54,600 nucleotides of DNA. Source: Agrobacterium tumefaciens (lineage in GTDB: Bacteria > Pseudomonadota > Alphaproteobacteria > Rhizobiales > Rhizobiaceae). Below the pieces are notes generated by a model that was given only the letters and a program-made list of their open reading frames with translations, did not search any database and was not told the origin of the DNA. The stretch's first letter is position 1; the number at the start of each line of letters is the position of its first letter. Shown piece after piece: positions 7,786-16,373 of this stretch. The stretch lies in assembly GCF_009649785.1 (NCBI RefSeq), contig NZ_WJOK01000033.1, forward strand, positions 1 through 54,600. The letters run 5' to 3'. The position numbers were made by a program, and so were the translations under genes.

Positions 7786-9381
7786 ATGATTTCAAGACGC
7801 AACCTGCTGATTGCCGGCGCTGCCGTACCGTTCCTGTCCTATGCGCACATTCCGGCATTTGCTGCGACGCCCAAGGATATTCTGGTGGTCGCGCAGCAGC
7901 TGGACAACATGACGAGCCTTGATCCGCATGAGGGTTTCGAAGCCGTCGGCGGTGAAATCATGTCCAACATGTACCAGAAGCTGGTGCGGGCGAACCGTGA
8001 AGATTCCACCAAGGTCGATCCGGTCATCGCGAAGTCCTGGGAAGCCGATGCGGAAAGCAAGGTTTTCACCTTTGTGATTGGTGACGATGCGACCTTCTCG
8101 AGCGGTGCGAAAGTGACCGCGGAAGACGTGGCCTTTTCTCTGCAGCGCGCCATCAAGATGAACAAGAGCCCGGCCTTCATCATCGGCCAGTTCGGCTTCA
8201 CGCCTGACAATGCCGAAACCACCATCGTTGCCGCCGACGAAAAGACAGTGAAGCTGACGACGGCAAAGCCGACCGCAATCTCGTTCCTGCTCTATTGCCT
8301 CTCCGCCAATATCGGCGCGATCGTTGAAAAGAAGGCCGTGCTGGCAAATGCCTCGGGCGAAGACCTCGGCAATGGCTGGCTGCAGAAAAACAGCGCCGGT
8401 TCCGGCGATTTCATGTTGCAGGCCTGGAAGCCGAGCGAGAGCGTAGCGCTCACCGTCAACCCGAATGGCCCCTACAAGGGTAACATCAAGCGCGTCATCC
8501 TGCGCCATGTCACCGATCCGTCTTCCCAGCTTCTGATGTTGCAGAAGGGCGATATCGACATTGCCCGCGACCTGACCTCGGAACAGCTGCGTACCGTCCA
8601 GAACGACGCCAACATCGAGTTGCAGCGCAAGAGCATCGCCTCGCTGGTGCTGATCTCGCTTAATCAGGGCAATGAGAACCTTGCCAAGCCACAGGTCTGG
8701 CAGGCCATCAAATGGGCGCTGGACTACAAGGGCATGCAGGAAAACATCGTGCCGCTGACGCACAAGGTTCACCAGAGCTTTGAGCCGGAAGGTTTCCCCG
8801 GCGCCGTCAACGACACGCCGTACCAGCGCGATGTCGAAAAGGCCAAGGCGCTGATGGCGGAAGCCGGTCTTGCCGACGGTTTCGAAATCACCATGGATCA
8901 CTATTCCGCCCAGCCTTACCCGGATCTGGCGCAGGCCATCCAGGCAAATCTTGCCGATATCGGCATCAAGGTGCGTCTGCAATCTGCCGAGAACCGTCAG
9001 GTTCTGACCAAGATGCGCGGCCGCGAACACCAGATGGCGCTTTCCGCCTGGGGCACGGATTATTTCGATCCGCATTCCAATGCCGATGTCTTCAACATCA
9101 ACAAGGACAATGGCGACGACGCCAAGTCCAAGCCCTTCCTGTGGCGTTCGCGCTTCAAGAACGACGACTTTGCCGCGAAGGCAGAAGCCGCCCGTGACGA
9201 GAAGGACCCGGCAAAGCGCATCGAGCTTTATGAAGCGCTGCAGCGCGAGCACATGGAAAACAGCCCCTTCGTCTTCATGTTCCAGACGACGAAGACGGCC
9301 GCGTTCCGCAAGGGCGTTTCCGGCTTTGAACTAGGCGTTCTCTCCGAGGGCAATTCCTACCACGATGCTAAGAAAGCGTAA
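7786..9381 (+). CDS. peptide ABC transporter substrate-binding protein (SBP family 5)
   Basis: A 531-residue periplasmic binding protein of the DppA/OppA family. It starts MISRRNLLIAGAAVPF, a twin-arginine-type signal, with cleavage probably after AFA near residue 26. The mature part has the family-5 pattern (LDPHEGFEAVGGEIMSNMY, then AWGTDYFDPHS near the C-terminus). ATG 7786 has GAAAGGGG about eight bases upstream; longer in-frame readings lack a signal. It is first of a five-gene operon (binding protein, two permeases, two ATPases). Neighbouring dipeptidase, D-aminopeptidase and D-amino acid aminotransferase suggest import of short peptides that contain D-residues, which is inference. Confidence 0.9.
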   Translation: MISRRNLLIAGAAVPFLSYAHIPAFAATPKDILVVAQQLDNMTSLDPHEGFEAVGGEIMSNMYQKLVRANREDSTKVDPVIAKSWEADAESKVFTFVIGDDATFSSGAKVTAEDVAFSLQRAIKMNKSPAFIIGQFGFTPDNAETTIVAADEKTVKLTTAKPTAISFLLYCLSANIGAIVEKKAVLANASGEDLGNGWLQKNSAGSGDFMLQAWKPSESVALTVNPNGPYKGNIKRVILRHVTDPSSQLLMLQKGDIDIARDLTSEQLRTVQNDANIELQRKSIASLVLISLNQGNENLAKPQVWQAIKWALDYKGMQENIVPLTHKVHQSFEPEGFPGAVNDTPYQRDVEKAKALMAEAGLADGFEITMDHYSAQPYPDLAQAIQANLADIGIKVRLQSAENRQVLTKMRGREHQMALSAWGTDYFDPHSNADVFNINKDNGDDAKSKPFLWRSRFKNDDFAAKAEAARDEKDPAKRIELYEALQREHMENSPFVFMFQTTKTAAFRKGVSGFELGVLSEGNSYHDAKKA

Positions 9382-9383
9382 CA

Positions 9384-10397
9384 TTGAACAAGCGCGTCAA
9401 AAGCATATCGTCGACACTGAGCAGCGTCATTCTGACGCTGTTCGGGTTGATGGTCATCACCTTCCTGATCGGGCGCGTCATGCCTGTCGATCCCGTCATT
9501 GCGGCAGTTGGCGACAACGCGCCTGAAGACGTCATTGTGCGGGTTCGGGCCGAAATGGGCCTGGACCAGCCACTGGTCGTTCAGTTTTTCCACTATGTGT
9601 CGCAGGTGCTGCACGGTGATTTCGGCAATTCCATCCTGACCCGCAACCCGGTTTGGATCGATATCAAGCGCGTTTTCCCCGCCACCTTCGAGCTTGCTAC
9701 GGCAGCACTCATTCTCGCTGCGCTGATCGGCATTCCGCTCGGCGTCTGGGCCGCCGTGAAGCAGGGTAAGTTGACGGATCAGATCATCCGCGTCGTCTGC
9801 CTTGCCGGCCATTCCGTGCCCGTCTTCATGCTGGCGCTGATTTCGCTGCTGGTATTTTACGCCACGCTTGGCGTCGCACCCGGACCGGGCAGGCAGGACA
9901 TCATCTATGACGGCATGATCTCGCCGGTCACGGGCCTGATGACGGTCGATACGCTGCTTGCCGGCGACTGGGACGCGTTTTACGACGCCATCGCCCACAT
10001 GGTGCAGCCCGTCTGCATCCTTGCCTATTTCAGCATGGCCTATATCACCCGCATGACACGCGCCTTCATGATCGATGCGCTGAAGGGCGAATATGTCATT
10101 ACCGCCCGTGCCAAGGGGCTTTCGGCAATGACCGTTATCTGGGGGCACGCCTTCCCGACGGTTGCCGTACAGCTCGTCACGGTTCTCGCACTCACCTATG
10201 CCGGCCTTCTGGAAGGTGCCGTGGTGACAGAAACCGTCTTCAGCTGGCCGGGCCTTGGCCAATATCTCACCGTCTCGCTCATGAACGCGGACATGAACCC
10301 TGTCGTCGGAGCGACCCTGTTGATCGGCCTGATCTATGTCGGCCTCAACCTGCTCGCAGACGTACTTTACCGAGTAATGGATCCCCGCGTTCGATGA
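9384..10397 (+). CDS. peptide ABC transporter permease (DppB type)
   Basis: A 337-residue inner-membrane permease with about six helices. Hallmarks are the N-terminal helix followed by the periplasmic RVRAEMGLDQPL region typical of DppB/OppB proteins, and the EAA-like cytoplasmic loop around EYVITARAKGLS that contacts the ATPase. The start is a TTG two bases after the stop codon of the binding-protein gene; the Shine-Dalgarno sequence is poor, as expected for coupled translation. The next permease gene overlaps its stop codon by four bases. Confidence 0.9.
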   Translation: MNKRVKSISSTLSSVILTLFGLMVITFLIGRVMPVDPVIAAVGDNAPEDVIVRVRAEMGLDQPLVVQFFHYVSQVLHGDFGNSILTRNPVWIDIKRVFPATFELATAALILAALIGIPLGVWAAVKQGKLTDQIIRVVCLAGHSVPVFMLALISLLVFYATLGVAPGPGRQDIIYDGMISPVTGLMTVDTLLAGDWDAFYDAIAHMVQPVCILAYFSMAYITRMTRAFMIDALKGEYVITARAKGLSAMTVIWGHAFPTVAVQLVTVLALTYAGLLEGAVVTETVFSWPGLGQYLTVSLMNADMNPVVGATLLIGLIYVGLNLLADVLYRVMDPRVR

Positions 10398-11296
10398 TGT
10401 TAGCAACTTTCAGAAACTGGGCTCTGGATGAGACGCCGCATTCCCGCAGGCAAGCTGCCTGGGGAAACCGGTACCGCATCTGGCTGAACCTCAAGTCCAA
10501 TCCGCTGGCGGTGGTCGGTCTCACGATCATCATCGTCTTCATTGCGCTGTCGCTGCTGGCGCCGTTCATCGCGCCTTATGATCCGGCCGCGCAGAACCTC
10601 GGCAACCGCCTTGCCTTCCCGAGTGCCGAGCACTGGTTCGGCACGGATGAGCTGGGTCGCGACATTCTTTCCCGCATTCTCTATGGTGGTCGCGTCACGC
10701 TCGGCATGGTCATTGCCGTCGTCGTTCTCGTTGCGCCGATCGGTCTCGCCATCGGCTGCATCGCCGGTTATTTCGGCGGTATCGTCGATACGGTGCTGAT
10801 GCGGGTGACCGATGTGTTCCTGGCCTTCCCGCGCCTCATCCTGGCGCTTGCCTTCGTCGCGGCGCTGAAGCCTGGCGTCGAAAGCGCCATTCTCGCCATT
10901 GCGCTCACCGCCTGGCCGCCCTATGCGCGTCTCGCTCGCGCCGAAACCATGACGGTTCGCGGCAGCGATTTCGTTGCGGCCTACCGGCTGACAGGCGCTT
11001 CCGCCTGGCGCATCATCGCCCGTCACATCGCGCCGCTCTGCGTGCCGAGCCTCATCGTGCGCATCACGCTCGACATGAGCTCGATCATCATCACCGCCGC
11101 AAGCCTCGGCTTCCTCGGCATGGGCGCGCAGCCGCCTTCGCCGGAATGGGGTGCGATGATTGCGACGGCCAAGCGCTTCATCTTCGAACAATGGTGGGTC
11201 GCCACCATTCCGGGCATCGCCATCTTCCTCGTCTCGCTCGCCTTCAACTTCCTTGGCGATGGTCTGCGCGACGTGCTCGACCCGAAGGGACATTGA
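10394..11296 (+). CDS. peptide ABC transporter permease (DppC type)
   Basis: A 300-residue permease that pairs with the preceding DppB-type protein. It has the DppC N-terminal extension, a first helix at about 36-58 (LAVVGLTIIIVFIALSLL), the HWFGTDELGRDILSR motif of the family, and an EAA loop around FVAAYRLTGAS. Start ATG 10394 overlaps the upstream TGA as ATGA. Only three bases separate it from the first ATPase gene, so the genes are tightly co-transcribed. Confidence 0.91.
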   Translation: MMLATFRNWALDETPHSRRQAAWGNRYRIWLNLKSNPLAVVGLTIIIVFIALSLLAPFIAPYDPAAQNLGNRLAFPSAEHWFGTDELGRDILSRILYGGRVTLGMVIAVVVLVAPIGLAIGCIAGYFGGIVDTVLMRVTDVFLAFPRLILALAFVAALKPGVESAILAIALTAWPPYARLARAETMTVRGSDFVAAYRLTGASAWRIIARHIAPLCVPSLIVRITLDMSSIIITAASLGFLGMGAQPPSPEWGAMIATAKRFIFEQWWVATIPGIAIFLVSLAFNFLGDGLRDVLDPKGH

Positions 11297-11299
11297 GCC

Positions 11300-12130
11300 A
11301 TGCTGGTCGAAATCGAAAATCTGAAGATCGCGTTCCAGACCCGCACCAGCCGCTTCGAGGCGGTGCGCGGTGTTTCCATGAAGCTCGGAACAGAAAAGCT
11401 CGGCATCGTCGGTGAATCCGGTTCGGGCAAGAGCCTCACGGCGCGCGCGCTGATGAAGCTTCTGCCCTCCAATGCCGATATCAGGGCCGACAAGCTCTCC
11501 TTTGACGGTATCGACGTGCTTTCCGCCAGTGAAAAGCAGATGCGCCAGATTCGAGGAAAACGGGCAGGTTTCATCCTTCAGGATCCAAAATATTCGCTGA
11601 ACCCGGTCAAGACCATGGGTGCACAGATCGCGGAAGCCTGGCGCGCCCACAAGGGCGGCAGCAAGCGTGCGGCCATGGAGGCGGCAATCGCTCTGCTCGA
11701 TCAGGTGAAGATCCGCAATCCGCGCCAGGTCGCTTCGTCCTACGCTCACGAGGTTTCCGGCGGCATGGGCCAGCGTGTCATGATCGCCATGATGCTGGCG
11801 CCCGATCCCGAGCTTCTGATCGCCGACGAACCGACGAGTGCTCTCGATGCCACGGTGCAGGCGGAAATCCTGCGGCTGATCGAGGAGCTGGTATCGGAAC
11901 GCGGCATGGGTCTCATCCTCATCAGCCACGACCTACCGCTTGTCTCGCATTTCTGCGACCGCGTGGCTGTCATGTATTCCGGCCGGGTGATGGAGGAACT
12001 GAAGGCTTCCGAACTCCTGAAAGCCCAGCATCCTTACACGCAGGGTCTCTTGAACTGCATTCCCTCGCTGACGCATCCGCGCGAGCGTCTTCCCGTTCTC
12101 AACCGTGATGCAGCGTGGTCCAGCCTATGA
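11300..12130 (+). CDS. peptide ABC transporter ATP-binding protein (DppD type)
   Basis: A 276-residue ABC ATPase. Walker A is GESGSGKS near residue 38, the signature reads VSGGMGQRV, and Walker B with the catalytic Glu is LLIADEPTSALD, followed by a switch His in LISHDLP. It is shorter than typical DppD (about 325 residues) because the C-terminal oligopeptide domain is mostly reduced to the piece ending around NCIPSLTHPRERLPVL. It powers the two adjacent permeases together with the next ATPase. Confidence 0.91.
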   Translation: MLVEIENLKIAFQTRTSRFEAVRGVSMKLGTEKLGIVGESGSGKSLTARALMKLLPSNADIRADKLSFDGIDVLSASEKQMRQIRGKRAGFILQDPKYSLNPVKTMGAQIAEAWRAHKGGSKRAAMEAAIALLDQVKIRNPRQVASSYAHEVSGGMGQRVMIAMMLAPDPELLIADEPTSALDATVQAEILRLIEELVSERGMGLILISHDLPLVSHFCDRVAVMYSGRVMEELKASELLKAQHPYTQGLLNCIPSLTHPRERLPVLNRDAAWSSL

Positions 12131-12867
12131 TCGACGTCGAAAATCTCCGTATCAAGTTCGGCGACCGTGAAGTGGTGAAGGGCGTGTCCTTTTCGGTCGA
12201 AAAGGGCGGCAGCTTCGGCATCGTTGGCGAAAGCGGCTCGGGCAAGTCCACCATCCTGCGCGCCATGGCCGGCCTTAATGAAAGCTGGGAAGGCCGCATC
12301 GCCTTTGCCGGCAAGGATGCGCCGCTGAAGCGCACGCCGGAATTCTTCCGGCAGGTGCAGATGGTGTTTCAGGACCCCTATGGTTCGCTGCATCCGCGCC
12401 AGACCATCGACCGCATTCTCAGCGAATTGCCGTTGGTGCACGGCATGGACAATATCGAAAAACGCATCCAGCAGGCGCTATCGGATGTGGCCCTGCCGCA
12501 GGCAGTGCGCTTCCGTTACCCGCACCAGCTCTCCGGCGGTCAGCGTCAGCGCGTGGCGATTGCGCGTGCGTTGATTGCCGATCCGCAGGTTCTGCTGCTC
12601 GATGAGCCGACTTCGGCGCTCGATGTTTCAGTGCAGGCGGAAATCCTGAACCTGTTGCAGGATCTGCGGGCGGCGCGCAACCTCACCTATATCCTCGTCA
12701 GCCACAATCTGGCTGTTATCGCGCATCTGTGCCCACAGGTGGGCGTGATGCTGAATGGTGAAATGGTCGAGCAGCTGAATGCAGGCGATCTACGCGAAGG
12801 CCGCACAAAACACCCGCATACAGAAGAGTTGCGCAGCCTGAGTATCCGGCTGGAAGAGCCGGCTTGA
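12127..12867 (+). CDS. peptide ABC transporter ATP-binding protein (DppF type)
   Basis: A 246-residue ABC ATPase with Walker A GESGSGKST, signature LSGGQRQRV, Walker B LLLDEPTSALD and switch His in LVSHNLA. ATG 12127 overlaps the preceding stop codon as ATGA, so I prefer it over a GTG 12 bases upstream. Like its partner it is short: the usual C-terminal extension of DppF is absent. It closes the importer operon, and the D-aminopeptidase gene follows 116 bp later on the same strand, probably in the same transcript. Confidence 0.91.
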   Translation: MIDVENLRIKFGDREVVKGVSFSVEKGGSFGIVGESGSGKSTILRAMAGLNESWEGRIAFAGKDAPLKRTPEFFRQVQMVFQDPYGSLHPRQTIDRILSELPLVHGMDNIEKRIQQALSDVALPQAVRFRYPHQLSGGQRQRVAIARALIADPQVLLLDEPTSALDVSVQAEILNLLQDLRAARNLTYILVSHNLAVIAHLCPQVGVMLNGEMVEQLNAGDLREGRTKHPHTEELRSLSIRLEEPA

Positions 12868-12983
12868 GCCCCCGTCGCACATAGATCGAGCGGTTGCTGC
12901 TCGCTTCTTCTTCCCACCGGGGAGAAGGTCGCGGCAGCGGTATGAGGCTTCCCACAAGACCCACGAAGACACGAGACCGAACA

Positions 12984-14495
12984 ATGTCACAGCAATTCGA
13001 CTGGAACGCCGCTTCGACGCTTGCCGAGAGTTTCGTCTCGCAATGGGCCGGCAACGAGCCAGGCGGAGCGGTGATCGGTTTTGATCTAGATGGCATCCGT
13101 TTTGCCCATTCCGGCGGTGTCGAAAGCCTTTCGACCTTTGCGCCGTTCACGCCAAAAAGCGTGGTGCGTTACGCTTCCGTCACCAAACATGCCTTCTGTG
13201 CCATGGTGCTTGCCCATTCCGATCTGATCGGGCTTGACGATCCGCTCGGAAAGCATCTGCCGGAGTTGCAATCGCCACTCCGCGACGTCACTGTCGGGCA
13301 GGCGCTGGATATGAGCGGCGGGTTGCCGGACACGCGCGAATGCCTCTCGCTGCTTGGTCTTTCCGTCTACACCGAAACGAAGGCCGGCCCGCTTCTAGAC
13401 TATCTGTCGCGGCTGACCCGGCTGAACTTTCCGGCCGGCAGCGAGGTTTCCTATTCGAATACCGGTTATCGTCTGGTCGAGGCGGCGCTGGAGCGCCATG
13501 GCTTCCGTTTTGACGATTTCGTGCAGACGCAAATTGCCGGACCGTTCGGTGTTTTCCTGAAGGCGCCGGACGTCTGGAACGATCCGGTCGACGGATTGGT
13601 GCCGGGTTACTGGAAGGCTGAGAGCAACTGGCAACTTTCGGCGGCGGGGCTGCATATTTCTGCTTCGGGCAGTCTTGCCGGCAGTGCCGAAGCGCTGACC
13701 CGCTGGCTGCAGGGGCTGATGCGGGGAGAGGGCAGCTTTGCCGGCGTTCTGGACGGGCTTTCAACCGAGCGGCGGCTCGCCGATGGACGGATGAGCGAAT
13801 ATGGTCTCGGCCTGCGCTGGTCACATCTCGGCCACAGACGTTTCGTCGGTCATGGCGGTTCGCATCCCGGCTACAAGACGTACTTCCTTCTCGATCCGGA
13901 AAACGGCACGGGTTTCGTCGTGGTATCGAACCGCGAGGATACCAACGGCTTCAAGATTGCGCTGGAAAGCATGGCGGCCCTGACCGGTCTGCCTTTACCC
14001 AAACCCGCCGCCAGCCTGCCGGAAGGCCTCTATGTCACCGAAAGCGGACCGTGGTGGCTGGAGATCAAGGGCAGTACCTCGACCTTCATCGATGGCGACG
14101 ACACGCTTTATGAAGATGCCGATGGCTGGGTGTCATCGCGCTCCGCATCCTCTCCGATGCTTCTGAGGCTCGAGGGCGACGCGATCGTCGGCGAGGCAGG
14201 CCACGCCGCTCGTCGGTTCCTGCCGGTTGGCGACCATGCGGTGCCCGATGAGCTTTCCGGATCTTGGCGCTCTACCGAAGGGGCGGAATTTACGATTTCC
14301 GGTTCGTCGCTAACCATGGGTATCGGTCCCACGCGCCGCTCCATGCCTTTAACGGCGCTCGGCAATGGTCGCTTCCTCTTCACGCTCTCGGACGGGCCGT
14401 GGACGAAGCGCATCTGTCTCAATCAATTGAGCGACAGCCGGATAGAGCTTGTGGCGAGCCGGGCGCGAATGATCGAATATTCAAGAAGCCTTTAA
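12984..14495 (+). CDS. D-aminopeptidase (serine hydrolase family S12)
   Basis: A 503-residue penicillin-recognising-type serine hydrolase. The S12 triad motifs are present: Ser65-x-x-Lys68 (ASVTK), Tyr157-Ser-Asn (YSNTG) and His290-Gly-Gly. Position and spacing match the Ochrobactrum D-stereospecific aminopeptidase DAP, which I recall as Ser62/Lys65/Tyr153/His287 with a similar length of about 520. After the catalytic domain come about 170 residues that fit the two beta-barrel domains of DAP. The enzyme releases N-terminal D-residues from peptides and amides. No signal peptide, so it is cytoplasmic. ATG 12984 fits the family start. The neighbouring importer, dipeptidase and D-amino acid aminotransferase support this role. 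A generic beta-lactamase-fold esterase is the alternative. Confidence 0.85.
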   Translation: MSQQFDWNAASTLAESFVSQWAGNEPGGAVIGFDLDGIRFAHSGGVESLSTFAPFTPKSVVRYASVTKHAFCAMVLAHSDLIGLDDPLGKHLPELQSPLRDVTVGQALDMSGGLPDTRECLSLLGLSVYTETKAGPLLDYLSRLTRLNFPAGSEVSYSNTGYRLVEAALERHGFRFDDFVQTQIAGPFGVFLKAPDVWNDPVDGLVPGYWKAESNWQLSAAGLHISASGSLAGSAEALTRWLQGLMRGEGSFAGVLDGLSTERRLADGRMSEYGLGLRWSHLGHRRFVGHGGSHPGYKTYFLLDPENGTGFVVVSNREDTNGFKIALESMAALTGLPLPKPAASLPEGLYVTESGPWWLEIKGSTSTFIDGDDTLYEDADGWVSSRSASSPMLLRLEGDAIVGEAGHAARRFLPVGDHAVPDELSGSWRSTEGAEFTISGSSLTMGIGPTRRSMPLTALGNGRFLFTLSDGPWTKRICLNQLSDSRIELVASRARMIEYSRSL

Positions 14496-14583
14496 GAGGG
14501 TTTCAATCAGCTGCTATTGCTCCTAATAAAGACCCTTGTTCCAGCTAAAGGCCGGTTCAACATCTTTGTGGGAGAACAGGCCC

Positions 14584-15480
14584 TTGGAAGTCAAATGGCT
14601 CGAGGATTTCCTGGCGCTGGCCGGAACGCTCAATTTTTCGAAGGCGGCGGAAGAGCGGCATGTGACGCAATCCGCTTTCAGCCGAAGGATCAAGCAGCTG
14701 GAAGCCTGGGTGGGCGCGACGCTGGTCGATCGCGCTTCCTATCCCTCACGACTGACCGAGGCCGGGGTGAAGTTCGTTCCGGTGGCGCAGGAAACCCTGA
14801 AGCAGCTTTACCACGCCCGTCGCACCCTGTTGCAGGAAGACGGCGAGGATGCCAGAACAGTGCGGCTGACGGCGCTGCACACGCTGTCTTTCACCTTCTT
14901 CCCCGACTGGCTGAAACGGGTGAACGAGAAGGCGGGACCGCTGTTTTCGGTTCTGCGGCCTGATTCCGGCAGCATGGAGGAGAACCTCAATTCGCTGGTG
15001 GACGGGCAGAGCGATTTCCTTCTGACCTACGCCCACCCCGAAGTGCCGATGCTGCTCGATGCGCAGACCTTCGAATTCCGCGTGCTTGGCGCGGAAAACA
15101 TCATTCCCGTTTCCGCGCCCGCGGAGGACGGCGCACCGCTGCACAGCCTTACGGAAAGCGCGAAAAAACCCTTTGCCTATCTGGATTACGAAAAAGCATC
15201 GTTCTTCGGGCCGCTGTTGCGCGATCTCCTGAGTGCGCGCCTGCCGAAATTCGAGCGGGTGCATGAGGGCAGCATGTCGGTGGGGCTGAAAGCCATGGCG
15301 ATGGCGGGATGGGGTGTTGCCTGGGTGCCGGAAAGCCTGATGCGGCACGAGCTGGATAGCGGCGCGCTGGTGCGTGCCGCCGATCAAAGTTTCGATATTG
15401 CCGTGGATATCCGGCTTTATCGTTCCAAGGAGAACCGCCGTCCCGTTGTCGAGCGCATATGGGCGGTTCTCGAAGATTGA
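14584..15480 (+). CDS. LysR family transcriptional regulator
   Basis: A 298-residue LysR protein. The N-terminal winged helix-turn-helix is clear (FLALAGTLNFSKAAEERHVTQS, residues about 6-28, then SRRIKQLE), followed by an effector-binding domain. The start is a TTG at 14584 with GGAG eight bases upstream; this gives the usual M-E-V-K-W-L-E-D-F N-terminus. It lies between the D-aminopeptidase gene and the convergent aminotransferase gene, six bases from the latter's stop codon. It is the natural candidate regulator of the surrounding peptide-utilisation genes. The ligand is unknown. Confidence 0.88.
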   Translation: MEVKWLEDFLALAGTLNFSKAAEERHVTQSAFSRRIKQLEAWVGATLVDRASYPSRLTEAGVKFVPVAQETLKQLYHARRTLLQEDGEDARTVRLTALHTLSFTFFPDWLKRVNEKAGPLFSVLRPDSGSMEENLNSLVDGQSDFLLTYAHPEVPMLLDAQTFEFRVLGAENIIPVSAPAEDGAPLHSLTESAKKPFAYLDYEKASFFGPLLRDLLSARLPKFERVHEGSMSVGLKAMAMAGWGVAWVPESLMRHELDSGALVRAADQSFDIAVDIRLYRSKENRRPVVERIWAVLED

Positions 15481-15486
15481 TCCTGG

Positions 15487-16353
15487 TCAGATCGCGGTGC
15501 GGTGGGCGTTTTCGAGATAGAGCGCGCGCAGGCGTTTCACCATCGCGCCTGGTTTGCCATCACCCACCGGCTTGCCATCGATCTTCGTCACCGAAACCAC
15601 GAAGTTGGAGGCGCTGGTCAGGCAGGCTTCGTCTGCGTTCATCGCCTCTTCCAACGTGAAAGGCCGTTCTTCCAGCGTGAAACCGGCCTCCTTGGCCAGT
15701 TGCAGGGCGGCAAGGCGGGTGCAGCCGGGCAGGGTCTTGTTGCTGTTGCCGCGGGTGATGATCTTCCTGTCGCCGGTGATGATATAGGCGGTGGATGATG
15801 CGCCTTCGGTGACGAAACCATCCTCGATCATCCACGCCTCATCGCAGCCTTCAGCCTTGGCGATGCGTTTTGCCATCACTTGCGGCAGCAGGCAGACGGT
15901 CTTGATATCACGGCGCGCCCAGCGCTGGTCGGGAACGGATTTGACCGCAATGCCGGCCTCTTCCACGGCGGTGCCGACGAGTTTTTTGGCCTGCGTGAAC
16001 ATCACCAGCGTCGGCTTCAAATCGGCGGAAAACAGGAAGTTGCGGTCTTCCGCGCCGCGCGTCAGTTGCAGGTAGATCATGCCTTCGACAAGGTTGTTGT
16101 CGGCAATCAGGCGACGTTCGGCCTCGACGATTTCCTTTGTTGTGACCGGCAGCGGCACGTCGATTTCGCGGGCGCTGCGTTCCAGCCGCGCCATGTGCAG
16201 GTCGCTGTCGATCAGCTTGCCTTCGAGAACGGAGGTGACTTCATAAATGCCGTCGCCGAACAGGAAGCCGCGGTCGAAGATGGAAAGGCGGGCTTCCGCC
16301 TCGGGCAGGAATTCGCCGTTGAGATAAACGATGCGACCGGATTGGCTAGTCAT
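15487..16353 (-). CDS. D-amino acid aminotransferase (class IV, PLP)
   Basis: A 288-residue fold-type IV aminotransferase like D-alanine transaminase, which interconverts D-amino acids and 2-oxo acids. Lys151 (RRDIKT) is the PLP Schiff-base lysine, Tyr37 lies in the GDGIYEV motif, and Glu in FVTEGASS contacts the pyridine nitrogen. The length is typical of D-alanine aminotransferases, shorter than IlvE. It starts at ATG 16353 with ACGGAG upstream and follows the P1 peptidase gene by 20 bases on the same strand. Context with D-aminopeptidase favours a D-amino acid substrate over branched-chain amino acids or aminodeoxychorismate. Confidence 0.87.
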   Translation of the reverse strand: MTSQSGRIVYLNGEFLPEAEARLSIFDRGFLFGDGIYEVTSVLEGKLIDSDLHMARLERSAREIDVPLPVTTKEIVEAERRLIADNNLVEGMIYLQLTRGAEDRNFLFSADLKPTLVMFTQAKKLVGTAVEEAGIAVKSVPDQRWARRDIKTVCLLPQVMAKRIAKAEGCDEAWMIEDGFVTEGASSTAYIITGDRKIITRGNSNKTLPGCTRLAALQLAKEAGFTLEERPFTLEEAMNADEACLTSASNFVVSVTKIDGKPVGDGKPGAMVKRLRALYLENAHRTAI

Positions 16354-16373
16354 GAAAACTCCGTCTGGAAAAG